Assembly: GCA_964571375.1 (NCBI GenBank)
Contig: CAZNBL010000020.1
Span: 1 to 21,604, forward strand
Length of the DNA stretch: 21,604 nucleotides
Source of the DNA: JAFTYR01 sp964571375
GTDB lineage: Bacteria; Pseudomonadota; Gammaproteobacteria; Burkholderiales; Burkholderiaceae_F
Direction of reading: 5' to 3'
Below are positions 7,424-13,849 of the stretch, one piece after another (positions within the stretch are counted from its first letter, which is position 1; each line of letters begins with the position of its first letter). Under the pieces are notes generated by a model. The model was given only the letters and a program-made list of their open reading frames with translations, did no database searches and had not been told where the DNA came from. Both the position numbers and the translations under genes were made by a program.

Positions 7424-7876
7424 ATGGCTCGGTTTGAGATCGATTGGACAACATGTAAAGCAGATAAGGAAACACTGATCACGACATTCGATGTGATTCC
7501 GACTTTTGATTACAAGCAGAAGGCCGATTACAGCCTGTTCCGCGCAAAGATTGCGATGGATCAGAACGGCAATGTGCAGGAGCTTCTGGTTGATAATCCG
7601 GGTAAGGTTCTCTGGTTCGGTCTTCCTCCTGCTTTAAAGAGAGAAGTGCTTTCCACTATTTACGGCGTGGTGCAGGAAGAGGCTGACGAAGTGCTTGAAG
7701 AAATGACTGCTTCCAAGCCGCAGAAGCCGTATAAGAAGAATTTTGCAGGCAGAAGAGGCAATCAGAAGTATGCGGGCCGTCAGGACCGCAGGGAAGCTAA
7801 GAGCACAGAAGGTGAGAATGCTCCCGAAGCAGCTCCGGAGGTTGCCTCCGAGGCACCTGCCGAGGCCGAAGCTTAA
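7424..7876 (+). CDS. Small hypothetical protein with basic, Ala/Glu/Pro-rich tail, 150 aa
   Basis: I do not recognise a family. Residues 1-95 look like a compact folded domain (FEIDWTTCKADKETLITTFDVI, then a hydrophobic segment NPGKVLWFGLPPALKREVLSTIYGVV followed by an acidic helix). Residues 97-124 are strongly basic with a Gly/Arg flavour (KPYKKNFAGRRGNQKYAGRQDRRE), which often indicates nucleic-acid contact. The last 25 residues are a low-complexity Ala/Pro/Glu tail. The start is well supported by AAGGA six bases upstream. No signal peptide or membrane helix. The gene is divergent from the transposase-HTH fusion gene and shares an A/P/E-rich composition with that protein's linker. No terminator lies between it and the tRNA gene 67 bases downstream. 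Confidence 0.75.
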   Translation: MARFEIDWTTCKADKETLITTFDVIPTFDYKQKADYSLFRAKIAMDQNGNVQELLVDNPGKVLWFGLPPALKREVLSTIYGVVQEEADEVLEEMTASKPQKPYKKNFAGRRGNQKYAGRQDRREAKSTEGENAPEAAPEVASEAPAEAEA

Positions 7877-7908
7877 GCAGGCGGAATATCGAATTCTCTC
7901 GGATGTGG

Positions 7909-7914
7909 TAGACT
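7909..7914 (+). promoter_or_regulatory. Candidate -10 (TAGACT) of the tRNA gene
   Basis: TAGACT at 7909-7914 in the context ATGTGGTAGACTTC lies 29 bases before the mature tRNA and looks like a tRNA-promoter -10. The -35 is not clear, so read-through from the upstream gene is also possible. Confidence 0.3.
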
Positions 7915-7943
7915 TCAACGCCTGTCGATAAGACACAGACCGC

Positions 7944-8018
7944 CTCCCCATAGTTGAATGGATACAACGCGGTCCTCCTAAGACTGAGGTGCAGGTTCGA
8001 TTCCTGCTGGGGAGGCCA
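7944..8018 (+). tRNA. tRNA-Arg (anticodon CCU)
   Basis: A complete cloverleaf is visible. The acceptor stem CTCCCCA (7944-7950) pairs with TGGGGAG (8008-8014), followed by discriminator G and an encoded CCA (8016-8018). The D arm contains AGTTGAATGGATACAAC. The anticodon arm is CGGTC-CTCCTAA-GACTG, giving anticodon CCU, which reads the rare codon AGG. The T arm is GCAGG-TTCGATT-CCTGC. The size (75 nt) and the arms match the bacterial tRNA-Arg(CCU) type. The first pair is C-G, which is somewhat unusual for a tRNA-Arg but consistent with the extended complementarity. A terminator follows directly. tRNA 3' ends are common integration sites, but I found no second copy of the 3' half in this window. 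Confidence 0.95.
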
Positions 8019-8028
8019 GTCTTCCAAG

Positions 8029-8060
8029 AGCCCTGATATTGAGTCAGGGCTTTCTTGTTT
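8029..8060 (+). terminator. Intrinsic terminator after tRNA-Arg
   Basis: AGCCCTGA (8029-8036) and TCAGGGCT (8044-8051) form a perfect 8-bp stem with a 7-nt loop, followed by a T-rich tract (TTTCTTGTTT). Confidence 0.88.
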
Positions 8061-8233
8061 CCGGAACCCTGAAAACAGGGGGCTGCGCCGGAATTAACAG
8101 AATTTTTTTCGAATGCACTCAAGGTCGAAAAATAGGGTTGTCGGCTTTGAGTTTTCATCCGTTTGTTAGCTGAGAGTTGGCCGGCGTGTCAGCCGGAACC
8201 AAACGGCAGTGCTGAAGAAGCAGGTTGCCTGAG

Positions 8234-8428
8234 TTAACGGTCGGAGGATTCACCGCCTGATTGTTTCTTTGCGGCGTTTTTCTCTCTTTCTTTTTTTCTT
8301 GCTTCGACCGCTTTGCAAAGTGCACCAAAGCCGTCGGCGCCTCCGGGACCGAAGTCAACGCAGACGTTAGGCTCCGAAAGCATTTTTTCCCAAAAATCTA
8401 AAGTCTTTTCACTAAACTTCTTTTCCAT
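8234..8428 (-). CDS. Small hypothetical protein, 64 aa
   Basis: A short reading frame of unknown function. A GGAG motif eight bases before the ATG supports translation. The protein starts with a charged helix (MEKKFSEKTLDFWEKMLSE), has a glycine-containing middle (DFGPGGADGFGALCKAV) and ends in a Lys/Arg/Glu-rich tail (EARKKEREKNAAKKQ). No signal peptide or membrane segment is predicted. It lies 28 bases downstream of another small gene on the same strand, so the pair is probably co-transcribed. GC content here is lower than in the surrounding core genes, consistent with an accessory region. Confidence 0.5.
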   Translation of the reverse strand: MEKKFSEKTLDFWEKMLSEPNVCVDFGPGGADGFGALCKAVEARKKEREKNAAKKQSGGESSDR

Positions 8429-8456
8429 GAAAGAACTCCGTTTATTTGTGTTCCTG

Positions 8457-8693
8457 TCAATAGTCTAAGCAGTTGCCGGTCAGAATTTTCTCGAATTTAA
8501 TTCTGCGAGCGTTGGTTTCTTTCAACTTGCAAAGCAGATTTTCTGCTTTTAAAAGCTGTCGCTGAAACGGTTCGGCTTCCAAAGAGTTGTCCTGTTCGTA
8601 AGCATCAAGAGTTTCTCTTAATTGTTGAAGCAGTTTTTGCTCTTCCTGTTTGGCTGTTTCACAGCCGTGCTGAGCGGTTTGGTATTGATGCAT
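8457..8693 (-). CDS. Small coiled-coil hypothetical protein, 78 aa
   Basis: Unknown function. The sequence is highly helical and heptad-like (KQEEQKLLQQLRETLDAYEQ; RQLLKAENLLCKLKETNARR), suggesting a small coiled-coil or helical-hairpin protein. A strong Shine-Dalgarno GAGGAG lies eight bases before the ATG, which is the main reason to believe it is expressed. It precedes the 64-aa gene on the same strand with a 28-base gap. No recognised neighbours explain its role. Small coiled-coil proteins in such settings can be secretion chaperones, phage remnants or toxin partners; nothing here allows a choice. Confidence 0.55.
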   Translation of the reverse strand: MHQYQTAQHGCETAKQEEQKLLQQLRETLDAYEQDNSLEAEPFQRQLLKAENLLCKLKETNARRIKFEKILTGNCLDY

Positions 8694-9070
8694 TAAATCG
8701 GCTCCTCGGGGAGAGAATCAAAAAATTCGGCCGAACGGCGATCTGCAAATTTAAAACCATCGTGAGTGCAGCGTAATTCCTCTGCGAGGCAGAGTGACAG
8801 TTTGTTGTGTCAGTCGCTCAACTCGCTTTCTGAATTCGGGGCCGGTTTCGATTATAGAGAACCTCTTAAAGAGTATCGGAAGATAAAAAGAAGCCGCGAA
8901 CTGAACCTGTGCTGTTCGTGTGTCCGCGGCCAGAACTCCCTTTTGAGATAATGCGGTCCTGTGCTGTGACCGCTCGAAAATTATATCCTAGGGGTTTGGT
9001 CGGTTTTAATGCCGTTTTTCTCGGGATTTTGTAAATAAATCTATCTGAATCCTGCTGTCGGGCGGGTCCG
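8694..9070. other. Gene-poor stretch with several inverted repeats
   Basis: No protein gene can be supported. Visible structure includes CTCTGC-GAG-GCAGAG near 8781-8795, a TATAAT on the minus strand (complement of 8851-8856) that could be the -10 of the two small leftward genes, an outer GCCGCG/CGCGGC repeat around 8893-8930 enclosing CGAAC/GTTCG, and GCGGTC (8953-8958) with GACCGC (8968-8973). The 10-mer CCTGTGCTGT occurs in both of the last two hairpins (8906-8915 and 8958-8967). A short plus-strand reading frame across 8766-8951 has no ribosome binding site and a composition unlike a protein. Confidence 0.35.
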
Positions 9071-9107
9071 TGAAAAAGAAAAGGCAGAGGTCCGAAGTCC
9101 TCTGCCT
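9071..9107 (-). terminator. Intrinsic terminator of the LysR gene
   Basis: On the minus strand, AGGCAGAGG and CCTCTGCCT (9099-9107 and 9082-9090) form a stem capped by a C(UUCG)G tetraloop and followed by TTTTCTTTTT. It lies 22 bases past the LysR stop codon. Confidence 0.9.
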
Positions 9108-9128
9108 ATGTCTGATTTCTCTTTAAAA

Positions 9129-10112
9129 TCAATTGGAAATCGTAATGTGATTGGAAAGTCCCGGCAGGACCAGGTCCAATTCCTTTTCTGCGAGTTTATG
9201 CATGACGTTTCCGACGCACTTGGCCACCAATTCGATCTTTGCGGTCTGTGCTGCGTTACCGATCACCCACATGGTTCGGGTCATATAGTGTTCGGTCGGC
9301 ATCGGAGTGATGTTGAGCTGATCGATAAAGGGCTTGCCGCACCAAAGGTTGGTCGGTGTCATGATGGTCCAGCCGCCGGTAAGGGTCAGCAGACCGATGA
9401 TGGCAAAGCTCGAAGAGACGCTGATTTCTCGGGTGAGCGGAATATCCATGCCCTGAAGCAGCTGAGTGATCGGGTGTTTGTCCGCGCAGTCCTTGCCGTA
9501 GCCGATAAAGGGACGTGTGTAAGTCAGACGTCTTAAATCGGCGAGTGTGGTGATCGGCGCAAATTTCTTCGAAGTAACCAGAAGGAAATCTTCGCGGTAA
9601 GCCTGACGGCGCTCGATTCGCTCGTCGCCGTAGAGGGGTTCTGCGCAGAGTGCAACGTCGATTTCATCGCTGATGACCTTGTTGGCAAGCGGATAGGTCA
9701 TTTCGGTGTGCGCCGTGATATCCGAGAACTTGGTCTGCAGTTCTGCAAGCAGCCACGGGCCGAAGGTGCCCATTGCCGATTCCCCGATGCCGAGTCTCAA
9801 ATCTCTGAACTTCTGGTCTTCCGAGCAGATGCGGGCGCGCATCGAGTCGGCTTCTTTAAGAAGGTGACGGCCTTCGTGGTCGAGCAGGCGGCCGGTTTCC
9901 GTCAGTCTGAGCGGGCGCGTTTCACGCACGAACAGGTCGCGGCCGAGATCTTTTTCAAGCGCTTTGATGGCCTGAGAGACCCCGGAGGAGGAAAGACCTA
10001 ATTTGATCGCGGCATTCGTAACGGTTTTCTGGTCGACAACGGTTAAGAAGATGCGGAGCTGATCTAAATCGATACTGTTGTTTTTCACGGTCGCTGTGTC
10101 TGTCTGCCGCAT
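9129..10112 (-). CDS. LysR-type transcriptional regulator, 327 aa
   Basis: Predicted cytoplasmic LysR-family regulator. The winged helix-turn-helix occupies about 15-74 (LDQLRIFLTVVDQKTVTNAAIKLGLSSSGVSQAIKALEKDLGRDLF, with the family's S-x-x-SQ-x-K-LE pattern). A linker helix follows, then a periplasmic-binding-protein-like effector domain from about residue 100 (LRLGIGESAMGTFGPWLLAEL) to the end. Total length is slightly above the usual 300 because of a short N-terminal extension before the HTH. The GTG at residue 9 is an alternative start; neither start has a clear ribosome binding site. LysR regulators often control a divergent neighbour, but the divergent region is about 650 bp without a supported gene, so the target is unknown. 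The effector is not predictable. Confidence 0.9.
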   Translation of the reverse strand: MRQTDTATVKNNSIDLDQLRIFLTVVDQKTVTNAAIKLGLSSSGVSQAIKALEKDLGRDLFVRETRPLRLTETGRLLDHEGRHLLKEADSMRARICSEDQKFRDLRLGIGESAMGTFGPWLLAELQTKFSDITAHTEMTYPLANKVISDEIDVALCAEPLYGDERIERRQAYREDFLLVTSKKFAPITTLADLRRLTYTRPFIGYGKDCADKHPITQLLQGMDIPLTREISVSSSFAIIGLLTLTGGWTIMTPTNLWCGKPFIDQLNITPMPTEHYMTRTMWVIGNAAQTAKIELVAKCVGNVMHKLAEKELDLVLPGLSNHITISN

Positions 10113-10436
10113 CCGGAGGGTGGCAGAACATCCTTATGTTTTGGGCTCGACAGCGGTTATTGCGTCCTGGCGGGTGAAATAAAGTTTTCCCCGTGTACGT
10201 TATCGGGGGTTGAACAGGCGGGTTGCCGGGACGTTGAGAACGAGTCAGAGCCTTCTTTGTTTAAGAAAAACTGAATATATGTTATTGTAAAAACGAAAGT
10301 TGTTGCAGGTCAATTCAGTTAAACGGAAAATATAAGTCAACCGAAGAGCGAGAGTTTTTCGGTTGAGGATACAGACAGAGGTTTTGATAAATTCTCAACA
10401 TTCAAGGAATTTTTCAATTTCCTCTCATGTTTTTGT
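10113..10436. other. Intergenic stretch with a long hairpin, no gene
   Basis: No coding region is supported. The clearest structure is a perfect 9-bp inverted repeat, TCAACCGAA (10337-10345) and TTCGGTTGA (10358-10366), with a 12-nt loop and no T-run. A smaller stem AGGAA/TTCCT lies around 10405-10423. AT-rich sequence around 10260-10300 could hold a promoter, but no clean -35/-10 pair can be named. Confidence 0.4.
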
Positions 10437-10700
10437 CCTTTAATCTCCCTGAGTGAGTATCTTTCGTATACCTGCTCATGCCGTTCTGGATTGAGATCAT
10501 GACCACGCACTTTGTGCGGATCTTAATTCAGTAAAAGTTCATGTGTTGTGAGTGAGCAACGGCAAACGGTTGTATCTTATCCCTAGAGATACGATCGGCA
10601 TGGCGGTAGAGAAAGAATTTTTTAGCATCGGGCTAAGGTTCGAATGGCTTATCTCCCAAGCTGCAGAGAGCAGTACCTCTGGGCTGGGAGATTTTTCTTT
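10437..10700 (+). ncRNA. Candidate structured non-coding RNA ending in a terminator
   Basis: This stretch has dense local complementarity and ends in a good plus-strand terminator, but no open frame fits. Visible stems: TGAG/CTCA with inner GTAT/ATAC around 10451-10478; CGCAC-TTT-GTGCG (10506-10518) flanked by AGATC (10494-10498) and GATCT (10519-10523); GTATCT/AGATAC around 10573-10593; TAGC/GCTA near 10623-10635. The pattern fits a small RNA or a long structured leader, but I could not match it to 6S, tmRNA, RNase P or SRP RNA by eye. The boundaries are approximate and expression is unproven. Confidence 0.35.
10651..10700 (+). terminator. Intrinsic terminator with nested stem
   Basis: ATCTCCCA (10651-10658) pairs with TGGGAGAT (10685-10692). 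An inner CAGAG/CTCTG stem lies between them, and TTTTCTTT follows. The T-run is on the plus strand only, so it ends a rightward transcript although no rightward protein gene lies upstream. The leftward hydrolase gene ends at 10763 and would meet this hairpin in the wrong orientation. Confidence 0.8.
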
Positions 10701-10762
10701 GCCTGAAATATTCTTCGGCGCAAAGGCCGCTCGGCCTCTGCGAGACCGACGCCCCTCCTTTG

Positions 10763-11572
10763 TCAAAGTTCCGCCGTAAAACCGGCACCGGCCCAATCGA
10801 CGTCTTCAAAAGTACGCGCAAGGGCGGCTGCGGCTTTAAATCCCGTGCAGTGAGCAGGGCGCCACATCTTTACCTTATGAGCCGAAAGCTCCTGCATCCA
10901 GCCTTCGTAGTCTTCGCTGCTGACCGAGCAGAGGTGTGTGCCGCCGATCACGCAGTACCACTCATCGATACCGAATTTCTCTTCGGCGTATTTAAGAATG
11001 TTGGGAAGACCGGCGTGGGCGCAGCCGAGCAGAAGCGACCAGCCGAAGCGTCCCTTTACAACGAGAGATACATCGTCTTCGAAGGGGTCGGCCACAATCG
11101 TATTGCCGTCGCAGACTTTCCAGAGATTCTTCTGACAGACAAAGCGTGAGTTACGCTTTTCTGCGGGGACGCGGAATGCGATGACGCCGGGCAGCGCCTC
11201 GAATGTATCGTCAAAGGTTGCAACTTCGGATTGAAGCGGCGCCGGAATGCCGCCGTTTTCTCTCTTTTTGTCGGCATCTCCTCTTCTCGGGCTGTAAACG
11301 CCGCTGCCTGCGTAGATTTTGGCTTCGGGCGAGAGTTTCAGGACCGATCCGATACCGCCGATATGGTCGTAGTGTCCGTGCGAGAGGATGACGGCGTCGA
11401 TTGCAGCGGTATCAAGTTTCAGGAACTTCAGGTTGTGTTCCAGAACATTCATGGGACCGGCGGTATCCAAAAGCAGGTTGCCGCTATCGGTTTCAAGGTA
11501 AGCCGAGTAACCCCATTCGGCATAAAGACCCGATTTCGAGCAGTGATTGTCGACGACGACCGTAATACGCAT
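10763..11572 (-). CDS. Metallo-beta-lactamase-fold hydrolase, COG1237-like, 269 aa
   Basis: Predicted cytoplasmic metal-dependent hydrolase of the metallo-beta-lactamase superfamily. The zinc motif H-x-H-x-D-H is H65-G-H67-Y-D69-H70 (LSHGHYDHIGG). Further probable metal ligands are H186 in LLGCAHAGLPN and H241 in RPAHCTGF; GGTHL is at 210-214. The GCAHAG and PAHCTG blocks are typical of COG1237, the group annotated as dihydropteridine ribofuranosylaminobenzene-phosphate-synthase-like; the true substrate in bacteria is unknown. I start at the ATG at 11572, which has GGAGGG a few bases upstream and begins directly with the first beta strand (MRITVVVDNH). A longer frame reaching 11650 adds 26 non-conserved residues. 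It stands alone, divergent from parE. Confidence 0.87.
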   Translation of the reverse strand: MRITVVVDNHCSKSGLYAEWGYSAYLETDSGNLLLDTAGPMNVLEHNLKFLKLDTAAIDAVILSHGHYDHIGGIGSVLKLSPEAKIYAGSGVYSPRRGDADKKRENGGIPAPLQSEVATFDDTFEALPGVIAFRVPAEKRNSRFVCQKNLWKVCDGNTIVADPFEDDVSLVVKGRFGWSLLLGCAHAGLPNILKYAEEKFGIDEWYCVIGGTHLCSVSSEDYEGWMQELSAHKVKMWRPAHCTGFKAAAALARTFEDVDWAGAGFTAEL

Positions 11573-11805
11573 ATTCCCTCCCGACATAGCTTGACGCACC
11601 GTCATTAATAATAGTACTGCGCTGCGCTCTGACGGAATGCTCGAAAACATCGTATTGCCATCGAGAGGGGGATAACAATGTCCGCTCCGTATGCAATGAT
11701 TTTTAATTCCGAGTATTCTTGTTTTCTTTGCTTTCGGCGCGAAATAAATGCACTTCCGTAGTAATCCCTCACAGATTTAAAGTGCATTCAAGGCGAAACC
11801 TTCGC

Positions 11806-11811
11806 TAAAAT
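11806..11811 (+). promoter_or_regulatory. Putative -10 element (TAAAAT) of parE
   Basis: TAAAAT overlaps the first possible ATG (11810) of the parE frame. If it is the -10, transcription starts near 11818 and translation must start at the ATG at 11858. No strong -35 was seen. Confidence 0.4.
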
Positions 11812-11857
11812 GGAAGGTTTCGATAGTCCGTCAGACACTTTTTTTGATTCCGGTTCC

Positions 11858-13837
11858 ATGTCTCAGAATAAAGAAAAATCCACCAGCGAATACTCAGAAG
11901 GTTCTATCCGCGTGCTCAAGGGGCTCGAGCCCGTCAAGCAGCGCCCGGGTATGTATACGCTGACCGATAATCCGCTGCATATCATTCAGGAAGTCATCGA
12001 CAATGCTTCCGACGAAGTGCTCGCAGGCTTCGGCTCCAAGATTACGGTAACGATGGGTAAGGACGGCTCGATTACCGTCGAAGACAACGGCCGAGGCATT
12101 CCGGTCGGTATGCATCCGGAAGAAAAAACTCCGGTCGTGGAACTCGTGTTCACCCGTTTGCATGCGGGTGGTAAATTCAATAAGAAGGACGGCGGCGCCT
12201 ATTCGTTCTCGGGCGGTCTGCACGGGGTGGGTGTATCTGTCACCAACGCACTTTCCGACCGCTTGGAAGTGACTGTCTGGAGAGACGGTCAGGAAAGCAA
12301 CATGGCTTTTGAAAACGGCTTTGTTGTCGAACCTTTAAAGAGCGGCAAGACACCGCGTCTTAAGCGCGAGACCGGAACTCGCGTCCGCTGCTGGCCGTCT
12401 GCCGTTTATTTCGATTCGCCGAAGATCCCCGAAGATACGCTCGTCCGTCTGCTTCGCAGCAAAGCCGTGCTGATGCCGGGTTGCGAAGTTACTTATATCG
12501 ATGAGAAGAAAGAAGTCCGCCAGGTCTGGAAGTATGACGGCGGTCTCAAAGAATATCTGATGGGCCAGCTGCCGGTTGCGCCGCTTTTCCCTGCATTCGA
12601 AGCCGAAGGCTTTGCCGAGGAAGGCGACGAAAGTTTTGACGCCGGCGAAGGCGCAAGCTGGGTGGTAACCTGGACGGAAGAAGGTCCTACCGAGCGCGAA
12701 AGCTACGTCAACCTGATTCCGACTCCGACAGGGGGTACTCATGAATCCGGTTTAAGAGACGGTATCTTCCAGGCACTCAAGACTTTTATCGATACGCACA
12801 GCCTTCTGCCCAAGGGCGTGAAGCTGCAGACGGACGACGTCTTTACTCGTGCAAGCTATATCCTCAGCGCCAAGGTGCTCGATCCGCAGTTCCAGGGCCA
12901 GGTCAAGGAAAAGCTCATCAGCCGCGATGCGCTGCGTCTGGTTTCCGCATTCGTGCGTCCTCAGATGGAATTCTGGCTCAACAGCCACATTGACGAAGGC
13001 AAGAAGCTTGCCGAAATGGCGATCCGTTCTGCTCAGATCCGTCAGAGAGCATCCGTCAAAATTGAAAAGAAGAAGGGCTCGAGCGTAGCCGTTCTGCCGG
13101 GCAAGCTCACCGACTGTATCGATGACGATATCAGTCGCAACGAACTCTTCCTCGTGGAAGGTGATTCTGCGGGCGGTTCCGCCAAGCTCGGCCGCAATAA
13201 GGAATTCCAGGCCGTTCTCCCGCTTCGAGGCAAGGTCCTCAATACTTGGGAGGTCGACCGCAATCTGCTCTTCGGCAACAAGGAAATTCATGATATTTCC
13301 GTTGCGATCGGCGTGGATCCGCACGGTCCCGAAGACAATCCCGACCTTTCCGGTCTCAGATACGGCAAGATCTGCATCATGGCCGATGCCGACGTGGACG
13401 GCTCTCACATTCAGGTTCTTTTGCTCACGCTCTTCTACCGTCACTTCCCGAAGCTGATCGAAGCCGGTCATATCTATGTGGCCCGTCCGCCGCTTTTCCG
13501 TGTGGACGTTCCCAAGAGAGGCAAGAAGCCCGAGCGACGCATCTACTGTCTTGACGACGCCGAACTTAAGACCGTTCTCGACAAGCTTGCCAAGGACAAC
13601 GTTCCTGACAGCGCGCTTCAGATCTCCCGATTCAAAGGTCTCGGCGAAATGAGCGACAAGCAGCTTTGGGAAACCACGCTTTGTCCGGAAACCCGCCGCC
13701 TGATGCCGATCACGATCGGCACACCGGGTGCGGAGATGACAAGCCGGGCCATGAATATTCTGATGGCCACCAAGGAAGCAGATTCCCGCCGTGCATGGAT
13801 TGAAAGACACGGCGACCAATTTGAAGCGGATATTTAA
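11858..13837 (+). CDS. parE: DNA topoisomerase IV subunit B (ParE), 659 aa
   Basis: ATPase subunit of topoisomerase IV, which decatenates daughter chromosomes with ParC. The GHKL ATPase domain has EVIDNASDE (45-53), D76-N-G-x-G (VEDNGRGIP) and SGGLHGVGVSVTNALS (118-133). The transducer domain follows. The TOPRIM domain has E434 in LFLVEGDSAGG and the D510-x-D-x-D514 metal site (MADADVDGSH). The tail contains SRFKGLGEMSDKQLWETT. The size (about 660 aa, without the large GyrB insertion) and the adjacent parC distinguish it from GyrB. A longer frame begins at the ATG at 11810, but a -10-like TAAAAT overlaps that codon, and the added 16 residues are unlike ParE N-termini, so I use 11858. parC begins 12 bases after the stop. 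Confidence 0.95.
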   Translation: MSQNKEKSTSEYSEGSIRVLKGLEPVKQRPGMYTLTDNPLHIIQEVIDNASDEVLAGFGSKITVTMGKDGSITVEDNGRGIPVGMHPEEKTPVVELVFTRLHAGGKFNKKDGGAYSFSGGLHGVGVSVTNALSDRLEVTVWRDGQESNMAFENGFVVEPLKSGKTPRLKRETGTRVRCWPSAVYFDSPKIPEDTLVRLLRSKAVLMPGCEVTYIDEKKEVRQVWKYDGGLKEYLMGQLPVAPLFPAFEAEGFAEEGDESFDAGEGASWVVTWTEEGPTERESYVNLIPTPTGGTHESGLRDGIFQALKTFIDTHSLLPKGVKLQTDDVFTRASYILSAKVLDPQFQGQVKEKLISRDALRLVSAFVRPQMEFWLNSHIDEGKKLAEMAIRSAQIRQRASVKIEKKKGSSVAVLPGKLTDCIDDDISRNELFLVEGDSAGGSAKLGRNKEFQAVLPLRGKVLNTWEVDRNLLFGNKEIHDISVAIGVDPHGPEDNPDLSGLRYGKICIMADADVDGSHIQVLLLTLFYRHFPKLIEAGHIYVARPPLFRVDVPKRGKKPERRIYCLDDAELKTVLDKLAKDNVPDSALQISRFKGLGEMSDKQLWETTLCPETRRLMPITIGTPGAEMTSRAMNILMATKEADSRRAWIERHGDQFEADI

Positions 13838-13849
13838 TCGGAGAAACAG

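Noticed and set aside
7944..8018. tRNA-Arg as a used attachment site of an integrated element
   Set aside because: The 3' half of the tRNA does not recur elsewhere in the window and no integrase gene is present. An older or larger island cannot be excluded from this window alone.
8766..8951. A 61-codon plus-strand frame in the gene-poor stretch
   Set aside because: No ribosome binding site, a composition rich in Ser, Arg and Cys without hydrophobic pattern, and overlap with inverted repeats.
10552..10779. A 75-codon plus-strand frame in the gene desert
   Set aside because: It starts at a GTG without a ribosome binding site and reads straight through the intrinsic terminator at 10651-10700, so it cannot be a normal gene.
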